Assembly (NCBI GenBank): GCA_025677825.1
Contig: JAIXMO010000009.1
Location: forward strand, 496,001-560,000
Direction: 5' to 3'
DNA from: Helicostylum pulchrum
Lineage: Eukaryota; Mucoromycota; Mucoromycetes; Mucorales; Mucoraceae
DNA: 64,000 nucleotides
Part shown: piece by piece, positions 11,682-22,489 of the stretch
How positions within the stretch are numbered: position 1 is the first letter of the stretch
Layout: every line of letters begins with the position of its first letter
Translations under genes and position numbers: made by a program
The notes under the pieces: model-generated
The model's input: only the letters and a program-made list of their open reading frames with translations
What the model was told of the DNA's origin: nothing
Databases searched by the model: none

Positions 11682-13539
11682 TTAAGGTTCCAAACGCTTA
11701 GGATCACGAGGGAACAAACTAGAGCGACGAATGTTACCGAGACCAAGGAAAAGCATAACAATACGTTCTAAACCGAAACCACCACCAGCATGAGGAGGAG
11801 CACCAATCTTGAAAGCGTCAATGTAAGGTTGAATAGTAGAGAGATCAACTTCATGGACCTTTGCACGTTCAGTCAAGAAATCAGCATCATGAATACGTTG
11901 AGCACCAGATAAAATTTCCTCACCACGCAAGAAGAAATCATAAGAGTTGGAGTAACCAGGGTTTGCAGGATCGGGCATAGTATAGAAAGGACGAATGGCC
12001 AAGGGGAACTTATCAAGAACATAGAAATCAGTGTGATACTTTTCCTTGACGAGCTTACCCAAGAACTTTTCGTTAGCAGTACTTAAATCATCGAAATCTC
12101 CAACTTCAACACCAGCTTCACGCAACATCTTGACACCTTCAGAGAAATGAAGACGAAGAGTCTTGGGCAAGAATTCAAAGTCTTCAAATTCATATTGCTT
12201 CTTGATAATTTCAATTTCGTTAGAGAAACGAGACTTGAGGTTAGTCAACAAGAAAACGATAAGGTCTTCTAAAACTTCCAAGACTTCGTGGTAATGTTCG
12301 TTGAAGGCCATCTCCATATCGAGACCCATGAATTCAGTCATATGACGATGGGTGTTGGAATCTTCAGCACGGAAAACGGGTGCAATTTCAAATACCTTAC
12401 CGAAATCAGCAGCAATACACATTTGCTTGTAAAGTTGAGGAGATTGAGCCAAGAAAGCGTTGGTCTTGAAGTAGTTTACCTTGAAAACGTTAGATCCACC
12501 TTCAGAGGCAGCACTAATTAACTTGGGTGTATGGATTTCCATAAAATCACGTTCAGTTAAAAATTCTCTGAACAATAAACAAACAGCAGATTGCATACGG
12601 AAAATAGCGTGATTGGTGGTAGTACGAAGATCGAGGACACGGTTATTGAGACGAGTGTCGAGGTTAACACGAGCAAGTTGAGGGTCTTCTTCATAAGCGG
12701 ATTCAGGACGACTGGCGTCATCCAAAGAGAAGGCAAGACGAGCATTGACCTCAGAAACAACATGGATCTTTTCAATGGCAATTTCGGCACAAGTAACAGT
12801 ACAACTCTTGACTTCTTCGACGGGCTTAACAATCTTACCTTGAACTAAAACAATAGATTCGGGAGAGATACCAACACAGTACTTGACCATTTGCTTGGAG
12901 ATGGTGCTTTCATCAACTGTAATAATACCTTGGATGGTGGAAACGTTTTGACGGAAAACGAAGAAACACATCTTACCACCAGTAGCACGAGAAGTTTGGA
13001 CACGGACGCGGACAGTGACAGTTTCACCAGCGCGAGAAGCGTTGATAGTGTTAATATCCTCATACTTGGTATCTAACAACAAAATGGCATAAATCAATAT
13101 TGCCCTTCTCTAACTCTTTATATCCCTTCTTCTTTTTTTTTTACTTACCGGTACGGGTTTGAGATTGGTTCATGGGGAGCTTGCCATAACGATCGACGGA
13201 ATAGTCCTAATGAATGAACTGGGTCAATTACCCCGCTTCGTAAAACCTCAAATAAAAATAAAAAAAACTTACGACATTGGTAGCGTCTCTCTCAGCCTTC
13301 TCGGCAGCAATTTTAGCAGCGGTAGCGGCCTTTCTATCAGCCTTCTCCTTATCCTTTTGAAGCTTCTTGAAGGCCTTCTTGGTAATAGGCTTTCCTTCAT
13401 CACTACAAAAACAATAGTTGAATATTTATTTCGTCTCGAGGGTTTTACTCGATTTTTTATATATGTATACATACTCAAAGAAAAGTTCTTCAATCTTTTG
13501 GGTGACTTCCTCGACGGGATCTTGAGCAGGTGCAGACAT
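11682..13539 (-). CDS. DPS1: Aspartyl-tRNA synthetase, cytoplasmic
   Basis: Exons on the complement (13475-13539, 13273-13402, 13149-13206, 11682-13072) give 547 aa; the yeast enzyme is about 557. A Lys/Ala-rich N-terminal extension ([19 protein letters not shown]) is typical of eukaryotic cytosolic AspRS and aids tRNA binding. An OB-fold anticodon domain follows ([20 protein letters not shown]). The class II catalytic core shows [20 protein letters not shown], motif 2 ([15 protein letters not shown]) and motif 3 ([16 protein letters not shown], then [14 protein letters not shown]). It charges tRNA-Asp with aspartate using ATP. The absence of a mitochondrial presequence and the C-terminal PRDPKRLEP favour the cytosolic enzyme. 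Codons are strongly biased, as in other highly expressed genes here. Confidence 0.96.
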
Positions 13540-14542
13540 TATATATATCTTTCTTTTGTTTTGAAAAAAAAAAGAGAAAGGGTATTCAACGCGTGGTATT
13601 AAAACTGTTTATACTGAAAAAAAATTATCAACTCAGTTAAAAAAAACCGTCACCCGGTCTAAACTGTTATGGTTCACAGTGTTAAGAAACACGTAGAAAA
13701 AGGATGCACAGGTAGAATGTCAGGAACTTGTAATTACGTTTATATTTGACACAAAAAAGTATTTCACTTTCGGTTTTTCACTAGGAAATTGTAATCATTA
13801 TTTCTATCAAAAATTGTAAGGCAAGTTGTTCTATTTTAGTTTTGGCTTAAAACAACTCAAGGAATCATGCGACCATGAGTCATATACGGTCATTATGTAC
13901 AAGTTCGAAGAAAAAAAGATTATATAGTCATACAGATTAAGGTTTGCTAAATTTGAGGAATGTTTGCATGGCTTTAGTTGGATCGAAACCTTGTGTTAAT
14001 AATTAAAGACGAAAACAAAGCCCGCAAATAGTCTCGCAAGCGATTTAAAGTGACCTTAAAACACTCTTTAAATCGCTTTAAAATCACCACTTTAAACCAC
14101 TATAATCACTTTATTTTGTTTTATAATAAATATTCACTTCTATTAACGCTTTCATTACCAGTTATGTCATCAAGTACAATGAATATATGCACGTACATAA
14201 TGCCTCCTTTGACAATAATTACATGCGGACCGAACTTACTGTTTTACTAAACAGACATGAGTCAAGCCTTGAAGTTTAGCTGTTGTGTTATAATTCTGTT
14301 TTTTTTTAAAAGAAATACAAATTACTTGGTGCTAGTAGGACACTGCGTGGCGTTAACCCTAAACCAAAAGCCGATGTTGCAATCAAGGAAAAAAAGACAG
14401 ATATATCTTTGAATTGTATACATATTTCAATAGTCATTTTATTTATAAAGTATAGTTCTTCCAGTTAAGATAAATATATTAATTAAAACTGTAACTAGCT
14501 TGTTCCCGGAAATCGAATATGAAACTTTTCACCTTTATCTTC
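13540..14542. other. Intergenic DNA holding one copy of a dispersed repeat
   Basis: AT-rich spacer upstream of AspRS. Its AspRS-proximal end should carry that gene's promoter. The segment 14050-14287 is a copy of a dispersed element also found inverted near 59 kb. The remaining sequence shows no coding signal. Confidence 0.5.
14050..14287 (+). repeat. Dispersed repeat, copy 1
   Basis: About 240 bp that matches, with many substitutions but few gaps, the reverse complement of about 58783-59010. Shared blocks include ATAATAAATATTCA, GCTTTCATTACCAGTTAT, CTTACTGTTT and CTAAACAGACATGAGTC (A in the other copy where this has G). A short frame at 14050-14250 is conserved only as a by-product of DNA similarity. 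No terminal inverted repeats or target duplication were clear. It lies about 260 bp from a zinc-finger pseudogene, and the second copy also abuts one. Confidence 0.75.
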
Positions 14543-16060
14543 TTATTTAATCTCTAGTTTTTTCATATCATGGATTCTAACCAAGTGACGCATATATTTA
14601 TTTCTACTTGAGTAAATTCTATTGCATGAGACACAATGACTATTTTTATTATTCATGTCAGGAATAATATTGCGATTAATCTGCTGTGATTTATGCCTTG
14701 GACTAGGTAGTGTGTTGCCATGAATTATATACAAATGGCCTTTATATGTTGCTCTATCGCTGTATATCTCGTCACAAGCTGTACAGTGGTTACCTACATG
14801 GTCAATAACTGGAACTACATTACGATTAACATATTGTGGCAATGATTCGGTTGCGCGGGTTGTTATATGATGATATCTATGCATATGACATCGATAGGAC
14901 TCCATTGACTTATATACCCTGTCAGACATTGCAATAGTTTTTTAAACGGTCCACAACGGGTTTCAGATTGCCAGCTTCAACACGTCGCGGAGCATTAGAA
15001 GGTAAGATTAGATTATGAACTTCATCCAAATGGCGTCGATAATTCGTCTTGCTAGTACATGTTTTATCACAAGAAGTACAATGGTTTTTGGACTGTTTAT
15101 ATCTGGATCATCAGCACTTGGCAATGATTTGAGTGGTTTGGGTTATTCGATGCCATGAATTTTATCCAAATGAATTGTATAGAAAACTTTCGACAAAATA
15201 ATTTTCAGCAATCAGTGCAATATCTCCCCAACGCCAGGCATTTTTTATTAGATCTATTACAATCTATTCCTTGATAAAGCTCAGGCATTTTATCAAGGCG
15301 GTGGGAAGACAGATGTAATAGATACCTATAATACATGGAAAATGTTTTATCACAAGCAATACAACAATTATTTCGATCATTAGCGCTGGGTATCAAATCA
15401 GAAGGAGGGGGTGTTACTATCTGATGTACGCTTTCTATATGATGTATCTTTCGCAAATGACCAGAAAAAGCTGGCTTGAGTCTAAACTTTGTATCACGTT
15501 TTACAAAAGCGATTTTTTGGATCAAAATTGCTCGATTCAGAGTAAACTTTTGGTAAGGTTATTTCGTGAAGTCGAACTAGATGCCGTATATAACTTCCCT
15601 TGCTACCGTGTTTCGTATTACAGGCATCACAATGTAGATTTAAAATATCAAATGCTGGCGCCATATTTTCTGGTTTGCTTGGTTTTTTTGAGAGTCTATC
15701 ACGCGGGATATGATGAACGCCGACCAAGTGTCAATAGTAGTTGTTTCGCGACAAGGACTTAAAATTACATGAAACACAGTAAGTATTTGGATCTTTGATA
15801 TCAGATATTTTCGATGAGTCCGGTTTTGGACTTCGTTTGATAAGTGGAACATGAACATAATTAAGATTCGCCATATGCCGGCGATAAGCTGCGATGGTTG
15901 TGTAACTCTCATCGCAAATATTACAGCAAAAGGTTTTGAAGTCAATAACGGGCGTCTCTTTAGTTATATGGAAATCGAGATAATTTATTCTATTCGAAAA
16001 AGTGATGTCGCATATACCACAGTGTTTGTTTTTGGCACCTGTCAATAAAGCTATATTCAT
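14543..16060 (-). pseudogene. Decayed multi-C2H2 zinc-finger gene
   Basis: Reading leftwards from 16060, successive C2H2 fingers appear: CGICDITFSNRINYLDFH, CNICDESYTTIAAYRRHM, CVSCNFKSLSRNNYY with the helix histidines after a stop, CDACNTKHGSKGSYIRHL, CIACDKTFSMYYRYLLHL, CTACDEIYSDRATYKGHL and CVSCNRIYSSRNKYMRHL. Spacing fits C-x2-C-x12-H-x4-H. The frame is broken by an in-frame TGA at about 15731 between two finger residues (position suggests CGA to TGA), by a frameshift near 15495-15525 where the second cysteine of a CxxC pair is lost, and by more breaks between 14930 and 15205. It would have encoded a nucleic-acid-binding protein with at least eight fingers. A related fragment lies at 58480-58762. 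Splicing cannot easily rescue all lesions. Confidence 0.75.
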
Positions 16061-16462
16061 ATAGTGAGTACTAGATCATATATTTTCTCTCTCTTTCTAT
16101 AAACTCCTTTTTCAACACTTACTATTTTCATACTTGCTTATTTCTAAAGAAGGCGCTTCAGTTTTTCACTGGAGAATATAAAGCGCATCTCAAATATTCT
16201 TTGCTGTCTTCTGTTTCTTGTTTAATATAAGCTCTAGTCCTTGGCCTGTATACATTCCAATCATGTTTACACGCATTATTTCTGAATTTTGTATGAGCTT
16301 CCTGTTTCATTTTGTTTAATGAAAGAAAAAAATGGAGAAACTTTTTTTTTTTTGGCAGGTCAAAGGTTTTTGTTACACTAGATTCAGTCACACATGAAAC
16401 GCATTAGGGGGAAGTAAGATGTATATTATTTGTAGTAAAGCACATACCAACAAAAAATTTAA
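16061..16462. other. Spacer with an unidentified small open frame
   Basis: Immediately upstream of the zinc-finger pseudogene. A minus-strand frame at 16158-16391 has moderately protein-like sequence (KMKQEAHTKFRNNACKHDW, then RPRTRAYIKQETEDSKEYL), and a possible acceptor lies within it. I cannot connect it to any gene and leave it unassigned. Confidence 0.3.
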
Positions 16463-16800
16463 GGTGTTATATGGCTTAAAATTAGCTTTAACAGATACTA
16501 AACGTAAATAAATGGTTTTCTCCGTGTATATGAGATGAGTTTGATCAGTTTGTAGAATTACCTTGACCTAAATAAAGCTCTCTCCTTGAACAGTTTCTGT
16601 ATGTATCCTTGTAGTTAGAAACTTTTGATCGAATGACCGGCGCTTTCTAGAGTCAAATGACAGTAAAAAATAGCTGTCGTCATTTGATTGAAAGTTTAAT
16701 GTGCATTAGTTGACGTATTATACACATTTCATATACACGGAGAAAGTATATGGCTTTACTCCTAGTATCTGTCAAAAGCTAATTGTTTGTTAATAGCACC
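16463..16800. repeat. Imperfect inverted repeat (tail-to-tail duplicated gene end)
   Basis: The left arm (about 16463-16535, plus) and right arm (about 16725-16800, minus) match as inverted copies. Shared blocks include GGTGYTAT, AATTAGCTTT, ACAGATACTA and TTTCTCCGTGTATATGA. Read outward-in, each arm contains the last codons and stop of the same coding sequence (FNRY stop on the left, FDRY stop on the right) followed by its 3' flank. The arms are separated by ~190 bp, which also holds a small hairpin (TCAAATGACAG ... CTGTCGTCATTTGA, about 16652-16690). Confidence 0.65.
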
Positions 16801-16914
16801 AAGATAAGCTTTAGCAGTAGCTGTAAGGATATCAACATCTTCAATACTGGCTGAATTGGATGGAGAGGATGATTCGGATTTAATTTGTTGTTGTGGCGAA
16901 TATGCTGGCGCGTT
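16762..16914 (-). pseudogene. C-terminal fragment resembling a LeuA (2-isopropylmalate synthase) dimer domain
   Basis: A minus-strand frame ends at TAG (16762-16764). It reads as a Q/S-rich linker (YSPQQQIKSESSSPSNSASI) followed by EDVDILTATAKAYLGAINKQ and LAFDRY. The pattern D-x-D-I/V-x-x-A/S-x-K-A-Y-x-x-A-x-N-K resembles the last helix of the LeuA allosteric (dimer) domain. Only about 50 residues remain; upstream the frame runs into sequence that is coding-like on the other strand, so the gene is truncated. Its last ~13 codons are duplicated in inverted orientation at 16463-16501. The family call is from memory of the motif and is tentative. Confidence 0.35.
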
Positions 16915-17002
16915 TACCCAAGAAAGAGAACAAGAAAAAAGAAAATTGGACAGGGAATTTCAAAAAGAATTGGCCAAACCTCTTCAAAGAATGCATACAT
17001 AA
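16898..17002 (+). pseudogene. C-terminal coding-like fragment, charged helix
   Basis: A 34-residue frame, FTQEREQEKRKLDREFQKEL then AKPLQRMHT and TAA. It is strongly charged and helix-like, unlike the surrounding random frames. It overlaps the 5' end of the opposite-strand LeuA-like fragment, which suggests a junction between two broken genes rather than a real overlap. No start or upstream exon was found. Confidence 0.25.
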
Positions 17003-17373
17003 TGATAACACACCTCCTCCAATATATACATATACATATAAGTATACCTTAACAATAATAATAAAATTCTATTAAATTACTGCTACTATGTGTATATCTT
17101 TATTCAAATTCGTATAGTTTTCCAGACGTATTTTTTATGCCACTTTGCTACGAAGGCAACCTATTTGTAATACTTTCTATACATATATTATATAGAATAA
17201 TTAGGTTGGAAACAATATTTGCATTGGTAGTGGTAGAACCAAAAGAGCTTTTTAAGCCTTATATACATTGTAACGGTTTCAAATATCTTCGCCAATTTTA
17301 GCTGGAACGTTTTATTTTTGGTTGTTTTTTTAGAAAAAAAAGATACGGAAGGGGGGGGGTGTAGTTATGAGCT
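17003..17373. other. Intergenic, 3' flank of phosphatase gene
   Basis: AT-rich sequence with a G9 run near 17348-17356. No gene or structured element is apparent. Confidence 0.4.
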
Positions 17374-18628
17374 CTATACACAAATGATTTTTCTAACACG
17401 ATCACGAAGATCAGGACCAAAGCCAATAACATCTAAATAACCTTCAACAGATCCATATTTGTCAGCAAGGAAGTTTAAGAAATCACGCATATTCTGTGTA
17501 ATGAAAAGGGTTAGTTTTTTTTTAAAAAAAAAGAAGTAAAAACTTACAGATGCGGGCGCTTGTGCAAAATCTTCTGATAATCCAGACTTTCTAACTTCTT
17601 CAAGCATTGCATCATAGACAGGAGCTAAGCCCTTTTGTGTCTTTGTATAATCATTAATAATAATATCTTGAGGAACACCAGCAATAGTCATGATCAAGGC
17701 AGAAACGATACCAGTTCTATCTTTACCTTGAGTACAATGCACTTCAATGGGATAATTTTCTGGGTTAGCAAATACCATCATGGCAGCAAGAATTTCGCCT
17801 TGACAGTAAGTAGCAAACTCTCTATACATTCTATTCACACCCATAGGCGATAAAACTTGTTGACCAACAACATATGCTGCCTTTCTACGTTGACAGCATG
17901 CCATAAGATAAATCAAATAACTATATATACAATGTTCCATTAGTAATCTATTAATTCCTCTTATATGGTGTCTTACATTTTTAATCTAAGAGAACAAGAA
18001 CCAAAAACACAATATCTTTGGAAGTTTTTGCCCGCAAAATCGACTTTATATTTTTTTCTGATCAAGGTACCGTGTCCTGTTGTCTCGTATTTCTCGGATG
18101 TGTTGGGTTCCACCTTAGTTTCTTTTTCGTCTGTCATAATTACAGAAGGGGTGAGCTAAAGCAGTAATAGGATTAATTTCTATACAAAACACAAAAACAG
18201 GGAAATTTAAATGCTTACTCCTTCAAGAGCACTGGTAGGGAAACTCTTATCGATAGGTAAACCCTCACGACCTTCCATACTATTAAAAAAAATTAGTGAC
18301 CATTGCAAGTAACAAGTAACTAATTCCAAAACTTACCCAGTACGGAGATCGAGAATGGTGTTAATCTTGTGAATTTCAAGAAAAGCGTCAACTTCTTCTT
18401 CATTCATGTTGTCTAAAGTTGCTGAACGAAATACTAAACCTTCCTTAATATATCTAACAAACGAGTAAATACTTTAAACCTTTTTCTTTTCGTTTTAGTT
18501 TAGGACACTTACTTTTTATTATCGGCATTCTCTGCAGAGGAAACACCCAAGTCTCGGAAGTTCAATACACCAAAACTACCTTCTTCTTTATTGTGATAGG
18601 CTTCCGCCATAGATCTACTTGCAGCCAT
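17374..18628 (-). CDS. Tyrosine phosphatase family protein (Y_phosphatase3 type)
   Basis: Six exons on the complement (18513-18628, 18337-18453, 18219-18279, 17977-18155, 17548-17920, 17374-17493) join in phase to 321 aa. The intron 17921-17976 has a TTACTAAT branch point. Early residues show FGVLNFRDLG and later LVFRSATLDNM and NTILDLRTG, the N-terminal signature of the NFRD-type tyrosine phosphatases. The catalytic P-loop HCTQGKDRTG (HCX5R) lies in the fifth exon, followed by GVPQDIIINDYTKTQ. This family dephosphorylates phosphotyrosine or, in some members, phosphoinositides; the substrate cannot be told here. The helix MACCQRRKAAY precedes the P-loop domain. No signal peptide is seen, so it is probably cytosolic. 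Confidence 0.88.
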
Positions 18629-20402
18629 TTTTGTTTAAATATTCTATAGAAAGGAAAAAAGTAACTTATAAAAGTGACAAAACATCAGTTTAAATTAGGC
18701 ATAATGTTTGAACACCGATTTCTCTTACCAATTTCGAACTAAAACCCTCGTAATCTATTGAACGAAATTGTCGCACTAGGATAAATTAGGTAGTACACAA
18801 GAAATTTCTAGGTGATGCATTTATTCGGTCATGTCTATTGGCTTATTCCTATCTCCCAAAAAACTTACCCTTCATTAATGCGTAACTGAATATCACTAAA
18901 GATAATAGAAAAAAAAAGAAACACCTTATATGAAACCCGTATTTTTCTATTGAATTTAATGAATCATAACATATATGTTCGGCCCGTCCGGATAATCTCC
19001 GTTAGAGTAACACCGCATTTAAGAAGTACCTCCTTATTGCAAATATTTTATATATAGATTTGGCTTCTTGGAATTTATCGAGATTGTGTAGTACACCTTC
19101 AAAGATATAATTTGTGTGGCACAGACATTTATAATTATTATTGCCGGCGTACCATAACTACTTGGAAACATAGAAAGAGTTGATCAACATCCTCCCCTTT
19201 TTATTTCTGCAGATCTCTGATAAATCGCTATTGTTCTTTTTACAGGCCAGAAGTTTTAGAAACCAGTACGAGATAATAAGCTCGACATTTTTACATAACT
19301 TCTCAGCAAAGGTTGACCCTTTTTTTTTTTAGGTTACAAGCTACACATCAAATAACATCTTGTACTCGGTAAGTGTGATAGAAAAATGGTTTATGCTAGT
19401 TTTCTAACTCATAATCAGGTGTGAAAGTGTTTAACCATGTCATAGGATTACTTATGCCGGCTAGATTAGAATAAGCACTTTTTTTTAGAGATAATGTAAG
19501 CAAACGGTTTCATTCATTTTACACAGTTATTATGTCCAAGGAAAAAATTTGGTACAAGCATATTTAATCAAGTGTAACCATCGCTACTCCGATACGGCAT
19601 TGAGAAGAAGTGTTGATTTCTTAACTTGGTCGTAAATGTTCCACTGAAGTTACAGACATCAACCATGTTTAAACCAGTTACTGTGTCGAGACGTATAACG
19701 CATTTGAAGTTTCGAATATGTATATAAAAAAAGAAACTAAAAACGTTTGAAAGTTTTTTCTTTTCTTTTACTAAAAAAAATCTTTACTAATAATTGCATC
19801 TGGCATCAATAAGGTCGTGATGCATAGCATTAGCCGTATTTTAATGCATGAATGTACCGTATAAAAGTACGTGTCATTTAAAAAATTTACGCGGGTGAAA
19901 GGTTAAATCGGAACGGTTCTTTTTTTTCTAAAAAAAAAAAGGGTTTCTGAAAAAGAGAGTAAAAATGACCAATGCGTTTTTCCAGTCGGACTACGAAGGG
20001 TTTTTTATGCTAAATAAGTTGGTGGAAAGAAGAAAAAAAAATCAATTATTTGTCCTTGTTTAAAGGTACTTCATCGATATTAATATGACAAAAGAATGGG
20101 TTCGCTACAAGTATCTTATAGTGTTTCATATTTTATATAATACATCCAAATTGAAAAGAACAAATGACAATCGAAATCGGGTGTAATGATTATTTATAAA
20201 TTCTTACTTATTGATGCTAAACAGATATTTCTGGCCATGGCATGAGCCATCACTGATTTCAAATAATCTCAGAAAGACCGACACATATACATTTCCCTTC
20301 TGCTGCAGTCTACTCATCATTTTATTTATATTTATCATAAAATATATCTGCATTTTCATAAAAAAAAAACCGTATACATCATTATCATTATCATTATGAT
20401 TT
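18629..20402. other. Gene-poor spacer
   Basis: About 1.8 kb of AT-rich DNA upstream of the phosphatase. I examined both strands and see no open frame of convincing composition, no RNA gene and no clear repeat. Short T and A runs are frequent. Confidence 0.5.
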
Positions 20403-20676
20403 TCCTCGGCTATCGACGAAGAGCAACCGATTTCACCGGAAAGCTCCTTATTAAGTTTTTTAATTTCACGAAGTCTGATTCTTTTTGTAACTTTTTCTTT
20501 TCTCTTGCGAGCATTCTTTCCAATACAGCGTCTTCATCTTCTCCGCTATCGTTGAAGGTAATCCGATTTCAGCAGAAAGATCCTTAACCAGAATTTGTAT
20601 TTGCCTAATTTCGATTCTTTTTCTAACCCTCTTTTCTTCTACTGCGAGCCTTCTTTCTATTATAGCGTCTTCAAAG
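20403..20676 (-). repeat. Tandem duplication of 130-140 bp within an orphan ORF
   Basis: Two adjacent segments (about 20403-20545 and 20546-20676) align along their length. Shared blocks are CTATCG, CCGATTTCA, GATTCTTTTT, TCTTTTCT, TGCGAGC, TTCTTTC and AGCGTCTTC. On the minus strand each encodes a helical unit of the type ED-A-xx-ER-xLA-xE, KRIxxRxI and LSxEIG. The second unit is read out of frame in the long ORF, so indels have accumulated since the duplication. Confidence 0.7.
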
Positions 20677-20960
20677 GCATCATTATATTTATCTCTGGTG
20701 GTCTCCGCGTTCATATATTCAACTAGTTGGGCAGAAAAGTGGGCTAAAGTAGGTCGATCGATAAAGTGTTTACTGATAGTATCAAACGTAGCCTTGAAAT
20801 TATCATAGGACTTTTCGTCACTTTCAGGATTGTGGTCAAAAGCGCGTTTGATCAGTTCCGAATTTGATGTCCATCTCGACACAGGCAAATCAACTTTTTG
20901 TGCATCTTTTGCATTGATTACAAAGTGAGGGCTAATGCCACAATGGAATGGTGGATGCAT
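20466..20960 (-). CDS. Hypothetical protein, possibly decayed
   Basis: A 164-aa frame starting at an ATG (20960) reads MHPPFHCGISPHFVINAKDA, then SRWTSNSELIKRAFDHNPES, then a charged helical tail. The middle and end are highly charged and probably form a coiled coil. Its last ~25 residues leave the frame of an internal duplication, so the natural C-terminus was probably different. No family was recognised and codon use is not biased. It could be a recent orphan gene or a pseudogene of a lineage-specific family. Confidence 0.4.
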   Translation of the reverse strand: MHPPFHCGISPHFVINAKDAQKVDLPVSRWTSNSELIKRAFDHNPESDEKSYDNFKATFDTISKHFIDRPTLAHFSAQLVEYMNAETTRDKYNDAFEDAIIERRLAVEEKRVRKRIEIRQIQILVKDLSAEIGLPSTIAEKMKTLYWKECSQEKRKSYKKNQTS

Positions 20961-22189
20961 ACTGATACAAGTTGAAAATAAAGCGTGGTTTTTTTGTATA
21001 GGTTGATTATAGTACTATATTCTGGGTGGTCGCAGCGCGGTGCGGTCCGAAAAAGAGATACAAGCACAGTCGATACGATTATCAGTAAATATTACGCTTG
21101 CAAAGGTAGAGTTACCGCTATATTACTTAGTATGGTACGCTATTAGAGCACGACGATAAAGCTTGACATATTGTATATTTACTTTGTGGAGTAATAGAGC
21201 GATAGAAACCATGGAAGGAAATAAATTTACTAGTTTCGTGTTACACTTATATATAAAATTGCAGAGACACTATGGAATTAATATGGTAGGAGCTAGCATA
21301 ATATTAGTTTTTGTTTGACTAATAGAGTAAAGAGGTGTGGTTTATACCCTGGATAAATCAGAGTATTTGACGCAGGAACATGTCAAAGGCTAAAAATTGA
21401 TGGAGATCAAAAGGCAACTCAAATTTTTTGCGCAAATATTTTCAATGTCGAGGAAACATCATTTTTTCTTTTACAAGGTTAGGGTTTTTAACTTGCGTAT
21501 TTTAAAACTCTAATTTTGACAGGTGAGGTACAGAATAATTACAAAAAAAAAAGTTCAATATAATTGAATGATTGTAACAAAAAGGCCTAATAAATTGAAC
21601 AAGTCATTATTACAGCATAACTCCTTTGCGATGTCGCATATTCTGATATTCTCGTTACTCTATTTTTACAACATAGTCGTACAGAGTTGTTTAATTTAAC
21701 ATAATAAAAATAAGGCATTTGGTATTTTAGCTTATTTCTAATCTTGAGAAATAAATAAGGACTTTAATTGTACTTGATCTTTAATTTTATTTTTGTAATT
21801 CACGAATATATTAGTCGAATCCCATCTGTTTCGAATCCAGTATATGAATCTACGGAATAAGTGTTGGCATTGGGCTGGGAAATAACGGAATGGGATTTTT
21901 GGGTATACCAATTGATTGTAATCTATGTATTTTATTTCAGGAATACTAACTTATACGGCAGCGGGCGACCGAAATTTGGACGAAATCCGCCCTTAAATCG
22001 AACAGTGGATAAAGAAAAAAAGCTTACTGAGATAAATATGTAACCCATAATATGTATGTAAGGAACACACTTTGTCATCTAATAAAAACCGTAACTTTTT
22101 TTAAGTATGATAATTTCTTATTTTTATATATTATAACCGTTAGTTTCACAACTACTTAGAAGGGATATAATATTTACGGGAAGGAGACT
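20961..22189. other. Gene-poor spacer
   Basis: AT-rich DNA. A plus-strand frame at 21861-22043 is short and mostly aromatic, with no recognised domain. A TTCGAATCC sequence near 21831 resembles a tRNA B box, but there is no A box or foldable cloverleaf. Nothing else is supported. Confidence 0.45.
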
Positions 22190-22489
22190 TTAAGAGTTAG
22201 AATAATATTGGAATGCGACAGCGTTATTCATTTTTATTGCACTTTTTCCGGGCTTAAACGCTTCACGGATTCTTTCAACATCATTCTTTAAATATACTAA
22301 ATTCTAAATAGACTCTTGGAAAAGTTCAAGCTCGTCAATACAGGTTGGGAAAGAAATTGTAAACTGGTTGACAGCAAAAAAAAAAAAAAAACTATCACCA
22401 ACGTACGTAACAGTTGAAGTCGAAGCAACAGGTGTATACTCTTGGTGAGCTTCTTGATTGAGTGTGTTTGCCTCTTTAAGCTTCATCAT
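22190..22489 (-). pseudogene. Fragment of an unidentified gene with in-frame TAG
   Basis: A minus-strand frame from ATG 22489 reads MMKLKEANTLNQEAHQEYTP, then VASTSTVTYVGD, then a poly-Phe stretch from a T/A homopolymer, then CIDELELFQESI and TAG. Beyond the TAG the same frame continues with protein-like sequence (YLKNDVERIREAFKPGKSAI, KMNNAVAFQYYSNS) to a TAA. The homopolymer could be an intron's polypyrimidine tract with the acceptor after AACCAG. The TAG and the small size suggest a broken gene. Not recognised with certainty. Confidence 0.3.

Noticed and set aside
16463..16800. MITE with long terminal inverted repeats
   Set aside because: The arms contain the last codons and stop of a coding sequence and there is no convincing target duplication, so an inverted duplication is preferred.
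17921..17976. 29-nt mini-intron in the phosphatase gene (17948-17976)
   Set aside because: A longer 56-nt intron with a TTACTAAT branch point and the same phase explains the junction better.
21820..21845. TTCGAATCC, a tRNA B-box-like sequence
   Set aside because: No A box at the right distance and no cloverleaf could be folded.
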